Notes: generated by a model from the sequence alone, not told the origin. A stretch of DNA of 64,000 bases from Ceratopteris richardii (GCA_020310875.1 CM035417.1:105719147-105783146); one strand, 5' to 3'. Counted from the stretch's first letter, positions 36,796 to 50,489 are shown. Translations and numbers: made by a program.

Positions 36796-39700
36796 TCAGT
36801 CACTTTCACCTGATGATAGCCTATCTATCAATGAAGTATAATGGAACTCTATTTGGAGGCGCTGATGTAGGGTATTTCCATGAAGCCCTTTCTTAATTTC
36901 TCTCTCAAGCTCACTTAATGGAAGTGCAGCAAAGAATCCTTTGATAAACTCTTTACATGCTTCCTTCCCTGTATATACATTCTCATTTTGAAAAGTATGA
37001 GAAGGCACAGAGACTTCAGTAAGTGTTTTTGATCCTTCGTCCTGACAATCCTCTACTTGGTGAGGATCATCCGTGTTAGGCTGTCCAACTTCCTCTCTGG
37101 GTTTACAGTTGGGAGAATTCAAGTCTACCGAGTCCTTTTTAGACTCCACCGCAGGAACGTTATATAAGCGGGTCTCTTTATCAAACCGTATAATGTAAGC
37201 CTGGTTAGAACCTTCAAAAAGCCGCTCTCCTAGTGTATCGATAATATAACATGAATCCATATCAATCTTTACTATGAAAAAATGATCATTCCAGCTGACA
37301 ACATATGTAGCCGGTTGTCCATCTCCTTCCTGCTTAGCAATGATCTCTTCCCACATGCTATCAAACGACATTGCTCCCTGAAGGTAGTCACAACTATCTC
37401 CTAAACCATTGAACTGAAAAAATCCAACATAAGACTTTTCAGCTACCTCGACAAGAGGCCAGACTTTTGAATGGATAACAGTTTCAAGGTCAAAATGTCC
37501 ATCAGGAAAGAGTTCTTTATAAGTCTCTCTCTTGCAGAGCTCTCTCCATTCTGCTGAACCCTCCCTAATGAGCATGTCAAGCTCAGCTTTGATAGGCATT
37601 CGACCTGGATTTTGGTGAAGCCACACTGAAATGACAGCAACAAGGGCTGTGCAAGCACTCTCTCCTGCTGCTTTTTCGCTCCGCTGGTCAATAGTAGCAA
37701 AGAAAACATCTCCTTCAAGCTTCATTTGGCCATCTCTACTGCAGAAACTTTTACGTTCCCAGGAACCCACAGCAAAATGCTCATCTCCAAAATCTAGGCA
37801 TCCAGGTATTGCAGTAGATGATGTATCAACTTGAACCTACATCAATGATCCCCAGGAAAAACAAAAAACTTACTGTCAGACTTGTGTCATCAACTAGTGC
37901 AAAGAGGAAAAAGAGAGAGAATCTGGGGAGACAGGCAGTTGGAGAAAAGGACGGTCTAGCCATTGCACCCTTCTCTTCACTTAATGTCATGAACCTCTGG
38001 AGACACCAATAATACAAGTAGTGCAGTGGATTGGAGCCGTCATTTAAAACAACCAGACTTTCAGACTACCCTCAAGACACTGAGTTCACATTTAGGTCAC
38101 TGCTTCCAAACATTACAAGTTAATAAGAAATAAAACAGTCACCCTCAACAAAAGCTCAAAAATAATGTTTCTCCGTGAAAAGATGCACATGTATATAAAA
38201 ACCCTCTACGAACCAGGGGACAGCAATCTTTTTTTGGACATGCACATGTTAAACATCTATCATTGCTCGTGCTGCAAAAGAGACATCTTAATTCACCATG
38301 CACGTCAAGAATGAATGTCAATTTAATATTCAGAAACTACATACCTCTGATAAGGATTCCTTGTGAGACACAACTGCCAATCTCCTGTCAAAGTCGATAT
38401 CATCCCCTCCTTCTTCACCATAATCTTTCTTGAGTAGTGGTTCTCCTTTCCATTTGGAGGATTGAAATTTTAGCTTCCTTTTTCTCCACCCTAGAATACT
38501 TCGGACAGTGGGTGCTGCTGTTACAATGGGCTCAGTACTCTGCTCAGAATCAGATGAAACAATCTGATCACTTCCTCTGGGAGAACCTCTGATGCTCCTG
38601 GTAGAAGAAGATACATAGCTATCAGTTGGGTGTTGTTGAAGGGCACCTTCAACAACCAGATTCACACCTGTGAGTGGACCATAGCCATTTATGCCAATAT
38701 CACTGGACTCAAAGCTTTTCTTATCATCCCAGAAAGTATCAGACTCAGAATCAATCGAGTCCCTTGAGCTATCAGAAACTGTCTCTGCCACTGCCTTTGC
38801 AGGCAACTCAAGGTCATTGCCTTCTTTTGTAGTGACTGTAAAAAAATCATTCTCTGTCTGCTGTCTTAATTCTGCTTCTTCTACCCCAAGCTGTTCATCA
38901 GCATTACAAAGCAGTGGACCACCTATACATGATAAAATTGGATAGTCGAAGCTCAAACTTTCGGGAATTCTCAACTCTACAAAATCCACTGTTACCTACA
39001 AGGCCAATTAAACCAGGATGATGAAATCACCATAAAAAAATATTTGATGAAAATATAGTGAATAACAGAAACTTACAACAAGAGCTGATTGGCATTCTAC
39101 TCGGTTGGGTGTCATTATTTGTAATGTAGCTGTCTGCTTCAAGTTTTCAACAGTTGGTGCCATTTCAGCAACATTCATCCAGGCAGTGCCTAAAATCACT
39201 GACTTTGATTTTGAATCCACCTGAAGCGATCCAGCATTTTTAATCCATGTTCGGACAACAAAGTCAACTAGAGATAACAACTAATGGATACCTACAAAGT
39301 GGATATACAAAAGGCGTTTCAAATTCATGACTTTAGTGAATGGCTGCATTGATTAATGGTATTTAGCACAAATGAGATTAAACGTACATATTATTCTGAT
39401 TCAAAGACAAATAAACAATAAATGACATTACATGGAGCTGTTTACTATGGGACAACTACTAACTACGATGATAATATTCCTTGTGTAACAGAGCATCTAG
39501 TGTTTAAGAGCATCTAGTGTTTAACATAATTGATATTTGTTGAAATTAAAAACCATAACCGACCCATTTGTCATGCAGAGCATACAAAGAAACTAAATGA
39601 GGATGTTGTTGCTCATGGGTGGCAGTTGAAGGAGGCGGAGAGCGGTAGGTAGCATTGGTCACCTGAGAGAGTCATGAGGACTCTGGGCATGTCCAGCAGC

Positions 39701-39993
39701 CTAAAAGATTTGGCTTGAAATCCTCCAATTGTTATTAATCACTGACCAGAGAGGCATATGAGTTATAAAATTTGGAGGACACATTAACCAGACAGACAGG
39801 AAGTATGGGATGGAATTGGGGAACATCCTGGGGACCTCCCTCTCCCATACCCCAATCAAGCTTCCCACAGCAAGCAACCAATAGAGTCATCTTAAAAGAG
39901 GATTCATCACCAACCTCAAATCCTCACGTATCTGGATTCTGGAAATCATGCAATGAATTGCTGATCAGCCTTGGAGATCATCCCCTCCCCCCC

Positions 39994-40041
<48 letters not shown>

Positions 40042-41018
40042 AAAAAAAGAGATCGTATGAGATTCGCAAAGGATGTTCAGCTCTCTCAGATGTCCAGAGA
40101 CCAAAAAGGCACTCATGAGCATCAGCAAGGCTTTGTAACACCTGGCATGCCTGCAGTATAGTTGTATAAAAGAGGGTGTTCCTGCAGTTATTGTTTGCAT
40201 CTTGGCTTTTTCCCCCTTCTCTAAAACCAAGACAAATCCCAGATTTAAAGAATGTGTTACTGCAAATTTATCCATCTGTACTATTTCCTCCTGAAGAAAT
40301 ATAGCCTTTGGATAACTTGATAACTAACAGAAGGATTTCATGTGCAGAAGGAAAAATGCACGTGAACAATATTGCACAACTCAAATACAAGATGACCTAA
40401 GAATCTTTTATATTTCCCAGGCCCATTTGTCACAAAGAGGGATGATCTGAATGCAGTCAAACTTCCTGTACTTTGGAATCTAGAAATTCCTATTCATATG
40501 CTCCCATAAAATAAAGATCGGCTTCACACAAATGATAGTATACATACATGATCAATATGACAAACATTATCCTTGATTCAAATTCATGTCATAAAGGCAT
40601 TAAACACTAAAACGCTGTGGAAGATGTATACCTGTTTAACCAAAAAACATATGTCCCAGGGTAGAAACTGGCCATCTTTGGCAATGTTAAACATGCAGAC
40701 GTGCTCAAATTCTTCTTCCCATGATAGCAAAGCGGCATCTTCCAATACCCTTGAAGTACTCCTTGCTCTCTTAAGACTTCTTTTGAAGCGAGAACTCAGG
40801 CCACCTCGAGGGCCCTTCCATTTCACATGCACCATCATTGATTTGAGCTCCCCAGTGTTTTTACTCCCTGGCAAGGAGGTTCCTATACCTAGCTCGTTGC
40901 TCTTCGTGGTAACTAAATTTGACAGACCTTCAAGATGATGCAGTTTTATTTTCACTTGAAAGCATCTCGAAGATGATGCTGCAATCCAAGGTCTCCATTT
41001 CATCATATTTACAACCAT
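36796..41018 (-). CDS. NT-C2 (EEIG1/EHBP1-type) domain protein, plant family
   Basis: A host gene with four coding exons: 41018-40632, 39280-39077, 38995-38345 and 37836-36796. They join in phase 0 through GT-AG introns and predict 129+68+217+346 = 760 aa. The start MVVNMMKWRPW matches the usual N-terminus of this family. Residues about 15-195 form the NT-C2 domain (VKWKGPRGGL, SWEEEFEHVC, ILGTAWMNVAE), followed by a Ser/acid-rich linker. The conserved plant C-terminal block begins near residue 435 (HFAVGSWE, FFATIDQRSEKAAGESACTAL, FLQGAMSFDSMWEEI-like, YIIDTLGERL). NT-C2 domains are thought to bind membranes or partners; the role in plants is little known. The length fits Arabidopsis relatives of about 700 aa as I recall them. 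The weakest call is the exon-2 acceptor (CCATTAG) at 39281. It looks intact. Confidence 0.9.
39995..40049. repeat. CA microsatellite and A run in intron of the NT-C2 gene
   Basis: About 21 CA units followed by about 12 A, lying within the 1351-bp intron 39281-40631. No other recognisable element was found in that intron. Confidence 0.93.
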
Positions 41019-42012
41019 ATTTTTCGATGTACGATACCTGCAGAACACACACAAATTAAGGAAAGGGTCAATTAGCTCCTAGAGGAACTAGAAAGTTGCT
41101 TGCATCTACATAATTACACCTCAATAATATTTAAATAACAGCAAGTTGAATCACTTTGTAGAGGGAATTCGGAACTGGAGGACTATATTTGAACTGCAAT
41201 AATGCTGTCTACATTTAGCATAAAATTCTGCTACTCTGAATATCTACATGAATAGCTTAATTCTAATCTAGAATTAGCAGGATACGAAAGAATTTGGCAC
41301 AAAAGAATCTTTCATGAGATCTCTAATGTTAAGATGTCAATGGTGATTTGCAAAATCGTTTGTATTCATCGATGGAAGCAGTTCCACTACGTATATTATT
41401 ATTATTGCTGTAGACGATAATCAAGAATACAGCAGAGCAAAAGGTGTTATCCTTGACACAACCATCATATATGAGTTTTTTACGCAGATAAGAACAGGAA
41501 TTCAATGACTTTCAATCGATTGTCTCTAAACAGGCACTTCAGCAATGACACAAACAGTCCTCTCGAGTTGCAGCGAATCCTTACAGATGATTGCAAAATA
41601 AACTGTGCTTCTAAAATCAAGCCTAGATAAAAGCAATACAGCTGGACCAACATAATGCAGACAGAAGGGCACAAAAAGACCTGTTCGTTTTGCAGAAATA
41701 TTACAAATAATTGTTTTCGATCCTAATCACACATAGGAAAAATTCGAACCGCTATTGAATTACAGTAAAGAGAGAAATTCCAGTTGCTCGGATAAAAAAT
41801 TAAGGACTATTAAACTGCTACTCATGTGCGCAACATCAATCGGTTTGGCATCGCAAAATTTCGATGATGAAGGACAGAAAGATGTAGAAATTTACCTAGG
41901 TGAGAGATGAAGAATCTATTAAAGACGTGATCGAGAAATGTCAAGAACGCAGGGGAAGGTATGCAGGACCGAGTCGTCTCAGGAGGAAGGCAAGGTTATA
42001 GCTTAAGAAAAG
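41019..42012 (-). other. 5' UTR exon and leader intron of the NT-C2 gene
   Basis: On the minus strand a donor CACCTAG/GTAAAT at 41896/41895 and an acceptor CTGCAG/GTATCG at 41038/41037 suggest an 858-bp leader intron. Nineteen bases of 5' UTR (41037-41019) then precede the start codon. The upstream non-coding exon would run from about 42012 to 41896. The start near 42012 is inferred from the TATA position only. Confidence 0.6.
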
Positions 42013-42040
42013 TATGTTCCAGCGTTATTGGGAGAAGGGG

Positions 42041-42050
42041 TTTTATAAAG
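42041..42050 (-). promoter_or_regulatory. Candidate TATA box of the NT-C2 gene
   Basis: The minus strand reads CTTTATAAAA here, about 30 bp before the inferred transcription start and about 145 bp before the proposed first splice donor. A long GA (minus strand) tract lies just upstream, a common plant promoter context. Confidence 0.5.
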
Positions 42051-42071
42051 ATGGCCCTTGCTTCAAGGAAA

Positions 42072-42073
<2 letters not shown>

Positions 42074-42159
<86 letters not shown>
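42074..42159. repeat. CT microsatellite upstream of the NT-C2 gene
   Basis: About 43 CT units. It lies 25-110 bp upstream of the candidate TATA box and reads as GA repeats on the gene's sense strand. Confidence 0.95.
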
Positions 42160-42161
<2 letters not shown>

Positions 42162-44705
42162 ATATATGATAGTCTGTTACCTGTACATACGGCTCCACGG
42201 GCTTCTCAAAAGGATCTGTGGGCCCTTAATCTAGTTGATGTCGGACGGGAGTGTCTAGCTGTAAATTGCAAATAGAAATTAAAATGCTAGTCCAGACTTC
42301 GTATTATAGGCCTTCGCCTTTCTTGTTTGCCCTCTTCTACGCAAAAGGATTCAACATCTTCAAGCCGAGGACCACCCGCATCTGAGTGCACACAATTATC
42401 GTAAGCAAAATCCAGGATTCGATAAATGGCTTGCTTTAGATTTGTTCTTGGCCATATATGGCTTCATGGAGCATGTGCCTCACCTTTGCAGCCGCGAGAC
42501 CAGCCCCTCGGGTAAACCCATTGCCAACGTGATGAACGCAACAAAATTGGCTGCAGTTTAACGGATAAGTGATCTGAAAAGGCTGCAGACCCCTTAGCGT
42601 TGTCCTTATGCTGAGCTCATATAGACGTTCGCTGATCGTGGTTTATTGTGGAATGGTGTCCGCTAAATCTACCTTCAGTAAAAGAGATTGAATCAGAGCG
42701 ATGCGATCATCATCACCATTTGTCACAGGTTATAAAAGCAGCAATATCTGATCTTCTTCTTCAAGGATCGTAAGATTTTGATATCTCACCAGCGTAAAGA
42801 CAGTCAACAGAATCCCTCACTTTAGCAGTGAACCACTCTAGAAACAGATTTCCGAAGATTATTGAGATTAGGGTCGGCATGCTCATGGACGCGCAAATCC
42901 AGCCATCCCTTCAGAAAGCAAAGGATTGGAGTACAACCTGAGCTCACAAGATTATGATGTTGACTTCTGCTTTCCCCACTATAGTCGGAACATTTTGCTC
43001 TTACCACAACTTTGTTTTAAGACCTATTATTGTTTCAATCCAGCACCACACACACACACACATAAACGGGAATATAAACTTTCTATATAATCCAGAACTT
43101 CCGAGCTTCAGTTGCTTTATACATATCATTATCAGTTATAATGGATCCATCGTGAGTTTCATTGTCATTTTGCAAATTCTGTCAAAAGGTTCATATCACA
43201 TGTATTACGCAGAGGGGAGAGAAAAACAGATTCGTCCTCCGCTTAGAGAGAAGTACCTCTTCAATGAAATGAGTTGATTGTTTAGCTATACTTTGACTAA
43301 AACTCACAACTTCGTGGTCCAAAGGTCAAATGATTTGCCTCTTTGATTTGTGGCTCCCTTCTTTACAACATAAGCCGGGCCTCTTTCATCACGATTCACG
43401 ATCAGTTGAGTCAAACCTCCACTAAATATTTGGCTTGCTTCTATTTTATGCGTAAGTTAGCCCATCAGTTCATTAATTCACATTCCCTGAATTAATTGAA
43501 AGTAGAGTGTGAAGAGCATACTATCCATGACTCATGAGACCCCCCGAATCCCACACAAGTAGAGGGGTAAAATGTTTAACACTTATTAAGAATAAACAAA
43601 GCACGAGAGTTTTTTAAGGGTAGGAATTGGGTAGGGACATCTCTAAGATCATACGAGGAAATTAGTTTGAATTGAAGTTGACCTTGTTGTAGCGGGCACT
43701 GCCATTGACATTGCCAATGAAGTGCACCAAAAGTGCTCGAAAATTTATGATTTTATGAAAAAAGGCGGATTAACATGTCATCATAGCATATGATGAGGAG
43801 TGTCCTCCTAGTGCAACCAACATAATTTCAACCCATGCCCCCCTTAAGAGAGACAAATGATTCACTCATTTGAGCTAGCACTCCTAGACAAGTATTTTAC
43901 AATTGTATATATGTAAGTTGGCTACCTAATGATCAAGTGTCTGGATACGCATGGTGTTAGAACCTTTGGGAAGTTTATATCCCTCTTGGTGTTAGAACCT
44001 TTGGAAAGTTTATATACCTCTTTTCACATATGCGCGTACATCCTCTTGCCTGATTTTTTAGGTGTTTTTTATCACTATTATTATTATTATTATTATTATA
44101 TTTTTATTGTAGAGGAGAAAGTGGTGACAAGAAACATTTGCCAGGTTCAGAATACAAAGTGTGTCATCACTCTGTGTGAATTGGGTCTTAATAAATGTAA
44201 CTCTATGGATGATGTTGAGCATCATAGATGACTCGATCTCTCTTGACTCACTCTACAACAGACTCCACACGGTATCTCCTCGAACGGCTCCAAACCACAA
44301 GACAGTCCACGACAAAATCCAAGTGCCGCGGAAAAGCCAAGCAGCAGCACGTTCTCTCTCTTTCGCGCCCCCTCTGTGTACTTTCTTTATGAGAAAGATT
44401 AGCAAGTCTGCCACCTTGCAACAATCCATGTACGCCCTTTCTACGGACAATCCTCCTAGCTTTCTCGGGAGTCGGAACCCGACTCAAGTAAAACTTCTTC
44501 TCTTGTTTAATTAACATGTTCTATTTTCTAATATGTTCAAAACGATATACGTTCAGCGCTACAATACAATGACGTGGAGCACTCTAAAGAATATTATAAA
44601 GGACGAATTATAAATGACCCACTGAGAGACATGGGCATGGATGAGCAATTCTCTTGGATAGAGAATGACACAATTCTTACATTCTTGGATAGAGAATGAC
44701 ACAAT
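42160..44705. other. Intergenic spacer with a short tandem duplication
   Basis: No supported gene. A 35-bp unit starting TGGTGTTAGAACC is duplicated at 43952-43986 and 43987-44021 with a few differences. An ATT run lies at about 44076-44105. At about 44655-44708 a CTTGGATAGAGAATGACACA phrase occurs twice with a spacing of about 34 bp. Open stretches such as 44161-44514 resemble nothing I recognise. Confidence 0.5.
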
Positions 44706-44943
44706 TCGTTTGAAAAATAGGAGAAGTAAATTTATCTCGAAGATTTTGAAGGATAGAAAAATAATTTTAAAGGATGGGCAAAAGCAAAGTGTTCAATCAG
44801 TGTAGGTTTTTGTTTTTACCTTAGCTAAGGTAAGAACAAGAACTTGCATTGAATGAACACTTTCTGTCTGCCCATACTTTCAAACTATTCATTCATCTTC
44901 CAAAATCTTCGAGAGAAATTTGCTTGTCTTATTTTCCAAACAA
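44706..44943. repeat. Foldback (MITE-like) inverted repeat
   Basis: Two arms of about 119 bp are near-perfect reverse complements meeting at the palindrome CCTTAGCTAAGG (44819-44830). Matching blocks include CTCGAAGATTTTG at about 44736 with CAAAATCTTCGAG at about 44912, and GATGGGCA with TGCCCATA. Almost no loop remains. No coding content is present. The family is unknown and a target duplication is not clear. Confidence 0.85.
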
Positions 44944-45246
44944 TCTAATACCTCCATAGTTTAGTTAACTGATACTTAATCCTTGTAAACAAATATGTAA
45001 GTCTTAGTTAGCAAGATAAATAATAGATTGACTATAAAATGGGAGACAACCAAATGATTCAGTGCTCTAGATATCTATATGAAAGTCTACAAAGCACAAT
45101 AAACAAAAAAAAATTATAAATGAAATCATATATACACAGCTACACATGCATACATACATATATATACACACATACACATTCATACATAAATATGCATATA
45201 TAAAATTATATGTATAAAAAATTATACACATATATAAAATTATATG

Positions 45247-45366
<120 letters not shown>

Positions 45367-46240
45367 TTAATATGTCTTTTTTCATGAACTTATAGGTTAT
45401 TATCTGAAAAGTTTCTATCAAGTCAGAATATACTTCCAATCTCACACATGTATACTTATACATGCATACACAATTATAAACACACTTGCGTATATTACAC
45501 AAATGCATATGCATATATACACGTGTGCATACTAACACATGTACACATATATCACACACATGCACACACTGAAGTATTTCCATGTCGATGCACCATAGTG
45601 CTCTCTCCTTCTCGAGAGCTCCATGATGATATGCTCGGAGTATAAAACCGAGCTCCTTAGGCTGCAAAGAGTACTTTGCACAGATGAAGCAGAATACACA
45701 GAAAACACAGTACACAGAGGAGCACGAAGATAGACTTCTTAGGTCTTACAAATGCAGTCGAACTTACTGTCTGTGACTAACCAGGCCTCTATATGTTTTA
45801 TTAAAGAACATATACCACGAAGTGTCCGGTGGCCATTTGGCCTTTCACATGGACACTAACGGTAACACACACATATATATACATGAAGCACATATATGTG
45901 CATACTAACACATGTATACATATAATACACATGAATACATATAATACACATGAATACATACACATATGCATACATACATGATAAAAATTTGCTCCTTGAA
46001 GATAAAGATATATATAAAATAATTAGGCATATCACCGAGCTTCATGTTCTAACTTAAAAGAACATGATTTCATCTCTCTAGTAGGATTCATCGATATTCT
46101 AGTTGAATAAAGAAGAATCTATTATCTGATATCCATTCAAATGATTCAAGTTATTGATCGATAACTAGAGTAAGATTTAGTATCTAATCTGCTCATATGT
46201 TTTCATTATTGCCATCATTTTGGTAAGACATCAATATAGT
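45367..46240. other. Spacer downstream of the CACTA transposase remains
   Basis: Contains scattered CACA/TATA-rich stretches and a non-repetitive patch at about 45590-45850 with a TATA-like GTATAAAACC at 45639-45648. I see no supported coding region. It may include the 3' end of the CACTA element, but no terminal inverted repeat was identified. Confidence 0.4.
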
Positions 46241-49200
46241 CTCATCTTTATTATCCTTATTGATTTCATTTATTTCTTCTATTGTTAAATCTATGTTTTC
46301 ATGAATGACATCATCTATTGATGGATTAATATCAATTTCTGGTAATTCCTCTTCATCATCAGTAGAATCAGCATGTAGAGTATTATCCTCTTCATCAAAA
46401 AGATTAGTATCATTATCATGTATAATGATTCTAATCTCTCTTTCAGATGTTGATGTATCAGTATCTGATGGTGAATCATCAAGACGACTTTCTTCGATCT
46501 CCCCACAATGAAGTGTTCAAACAATGACTTACCTCTAGGTTGAACATGAATGACTTGCCACCAAGGATGAGCATCAGGGTTTTTATAAAAAAATGCTTGT
46601 TCAATATGCTTAGGAAGAACATATGGTTCTTTAGTAGATCACATTACCTTGGAAGAATCGATTTCCCAAAACCCAGATAATTCATTTCTCAATGTGGAAT
46701 TACTACCTTTATACTCGGCTCAAAACCAGTCAACCTTCAAAATGACCTATCAAAATATATAAAAACAAAAAACCATTATTAGGTGCTTAAAACAATAATA
46801 AACTCTATCATAAAAAATATATACTTTTTTCTACCTATTTGAATGTACGAGATGATATTTCGTAGATACCAACAACAGTTCCCACATAACCAAGTTCACC
46901 ATCTATAAGGTTCGTGTCTTTTGAGGTAGCACATGATAGTTGCTTGAAAGAAGCAAGAATACTAGTATCCTCTGTTTTACGTAAAGAATCAATAGCTTTG
47001 ATTCTAATATGCTGTCTAAAAGCCCACATATTAGTGAACATTCAAGCCTGCAAAAGAAATTAAAATTAGTAGGGAGAAACTGCTATACATATATGAAAAA
47101 AATAAAATATTATTAAAATAAAATTACCTTTCGTTCACAACCTATCATTAACTCTCTATGCTCATGTGAGATTTCTTCATTATTTGTGTTGGCATGTTGC
47201 AAATGAGTATATAGCCAATCCGTGAAAGAAGATATATTTGTAATCTCATTATTATCAAGATTACGTCTATATCTTTTGTTTCTCCATCTTTTACTTTGTA
47301 GATTTTGAAGTTCCTGCTCTTACTCACTAAGGAATGCTTGCATGCATTCGCTATTATATGCTACAGAAGTAGAAACATCATTTTTTTCTTGAAATGTAAA
47401 TAAAAATGGAACTCCCTTACTTCATAATACCTTGTCTGTTATTTTTGAATAAGACTCGTTGGTCCATGCATGTGGAGCTTCTTCATGAACTCTTTCAAGG
47501 TACTCACTAACATAGTACATGCACTCTTCAAGCATCCAACCCTTTGCCATGGATCTTTCTAGTTTCGCTCTTTGTCGCACATAACCTTTTAATATTCCCA
47601 TAAATCGCTCAACCCAAAACATCCATCGAATGTTGACAACACCTGCAATCTCTATTTCATCTATAAGATGGACTAATAAATGAACCTGAATATCAAAAAA
47701 TGAAGTAGGAGGCTCTTTCTCCATCAAATCTTTGCATTCACGTTTCTTTTGTGGGATTGAGCCTTTGTCAATCTCTTTTGATGTAATCCACCTATACATA
47801 TCATTAAAAAAATTATAAAGAAGTTAATTCAAAAATAAAAGATATCAACTATTCATATATATTAAATATAAAAGTATCATATTTACCTTATAAACGATCC
47901 AAGACTATAGATCACATCTTGTACTCCTTTCGTTGTACATCCATCGATAACCAAAGGTAAAATATGTTTCAAAAAGTTATGCCAATCATAGATCTTTAAC
48001 CTAGATAAGCCCTTATCATCCATAGTAAACATGTTCTGGAAAGATACTCCATATCCTGTAGGAGTTCGAATCAATTGAACCCTATTGTTGATAGTTTGTA
48101 TCTCTTTTGTCGTAAGTACCCAAGGAGCAGGTGCATAAGTCATTTCCTATTGATGTCTATCAAAACTAGCCATAACTTTGGTTTTCAGTTTTGATCCTTC
48201 AAATCATTCCTTGATGCTATGGTATATTTTAGTCCAAGAAGATGCTGCCATAATGAATAACCAATATTCTTGAATATATGCATAGGATCAAGAAGATGAC
48301 ATACTTTAACTCTTTCCAATACTCCAAGGAACACCATATTGATATATTCTCTACAAGTGCCAATTTTCCTTTACCTATCTTCACATTCTCAGTATCTTCA
48401 CCATCACCGAAGATTTCTGATTCTGGATTTATCAGAGATCCATTTGTCCATTTTTGATACCAATCCATAGGTGTCATAGGTTTTGGACACTCACCTGTTT
48501 CAAGCTTTCCATTAAAATGTATTGCTTCTCTTTTAGATCTTAATGGATGATCATCAGGCAAGAATCGTCAATGTTGAAGATAAATATCTTTGTTGAGATT
48601 CTTACTATGTATTGATCTCAACCAATCACCACAATATGGACAAGTTTTATAGCCCTTAATAGATATTCTTGCATCATGAAAATGAATATAATTAGATTAA
48701 CTCACATTTATTTGTATGCATATTGAATAAAAAAATTACATCAATATATGAACAAACACCATAGCCTGGAAAATGGTGAATAGTCCAAGCCACAATACCA
48801 CGAACCGTAATATATCTTTCATTGATGCTTTTCGATACATCAATGACATTAACACCTCTCCATAACTCTTGCAGATCGTCAATGAGAGGAGCAAGATATA
48901 TATTCATATCTTTAACTTGCCTTTTTCTGGGGTTAAAAGTGAAAGCATTAAATGTTCCTTTTTAATGCTAAGATATGGCGGAAGGTTGTAGTTTATGAGT
49001 ACCACTAGCCATGTTGATGATTTATTGGATTTCATGGATAATGGATTAACCCCATCTAATGCAACTCCTAACTTTAGATTCTGTGGATTTTGTGCAAAAT
49101 CAGGCCATGTAGAATCAATATGCTGAAAAGCAACACTATCGTGAGGAATTCTAAATATTCCATCAGTACATTTATGATCATGTCCCCATGTCAAAAGCTT

Positions 49201-49430
49201 TGATAATTCGGGGCTTTGAAACATATGTCTAATCTTTGGAGCCAATGGAAAACGTCTCAATATCTTTTTTGAGATTTTACCTTCTTCGTCCTTATATCGA
49301 GGAGATTGACATTTTGGACATGTCAAAGAGTCTGCATATTCACCTCTATATAAAATACAATCATTAGGACATGCATGTATACATTGATAATCTATACCAA
49401 GATTGTTGATTATCTTCTTCGATGAATAAA
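46240..49430 (-). pseudogene. CACTA (En/Spm) TNP2-like transposase, decayed
   Basis: Minus-strand pieces follow the order of plant CACTA transposases. 49430-48920: tnp2 domain start with IHACPNDCILYR, CPKCQSPRY and GVALDGVNP. 48925-48760: YLAPLIDDLQELW, WTIHHFPGYG. About 48690-48260: CPYCGDW, RFLPDDHPLRSK, HFNGKLETGE. 48143-47888: C-terminal block. 47799-47422: DUF4218-type block (FFDIQVHLLVHLIDEIE, ERFMGILKGYVRQRAK). 47041-46500: DUF4216-like block. A donor-like GTAAATATG follows 47889. At least two frame changes (near 48918 and in 48310-48340) and an in-frame stop before RFLPDDHP show it is inactive. The start near 49430 abuts AT-rich microsatellite DNA, so the N-terminus is missing or displaced. 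Confidence 0.88.
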
Positions 49431-49782
49431 TGTGTACATGTAAATATGTATGCATGTATATGTATACATGTGTGCATATAGGCATGTATGTGTGATTCAT
49501 AATATATCTACTCCATTTTATATTTATGTACGTGTATCTACATGATGTGTATGTATCTTTATATATATTATGATCCTCATTGATTTGAGTAGCTATATAT
49601 AGAGGCATAAGGTTGGGAGGAGAGACATCTCTCTAGTAGGTGGTCGGAGGAATAGATGCAGTGTGCACATATACTCCAATCATATGGCTAATTAAAGATT
49701 GAATTAGAGTTTCTAAATTAGGGTTTGTAAAACCCCAATATCAAAATTAGTGTTTTTGAATTAGGGTTTTTGAATTAGGATA

Positions 49783-50078
<296 letters not shown>

Positions 50079-50489
50079 ATGTATGTGTGTCTATATGTGC
50101 GTATGCATGTGTGTATGTATGTGTATCTATATGTGCATGTGCATGTGTTGTGTGTGTGTGTGTGTATGCATGTGTATGTGTATATATGTATGTAAATATG
50201 ATTATGTGAGTCTATGTGTGTGTACATATGATTATGTATGTGTATGTGTATGTTTATGTGAGTATGTGTATGTGTCTATGTATTATATGTGTGTAAGTGC
50301 ATGCATGTGTATGTGTGTGTAAATGCCCATGTATGTGTGGGTATGTATAAATATGCATGTATGTGTATGTGTGTGTAAATGTGCATGTATGATGTATATG
50401 TGTGTGTATGTGTGTATTTGTACCTCTAGTTGCACTCTTTTCTCTATCTCTCTCTCATATACATACATACATACATAAACACACATACT

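Noticed and set aside
37443-37718. 91-codon minus-strand open frame inside the last exon of the NT-C2 gene
   Set aside because: It overlaps the conserved C-terminal domain in another frame and is a shadow.
38691-38945. Plus-strand Ser-rich open frame
   Set aside because: Antisense of the Ser-rich linker exon of the NT-C2 gene.
44161-44514. 117-codon plus-strand open frame in the spacer
   Set aside because: Composition and sequence resemble no protein I recognise and there are no splice or promoter cues; likely chance.
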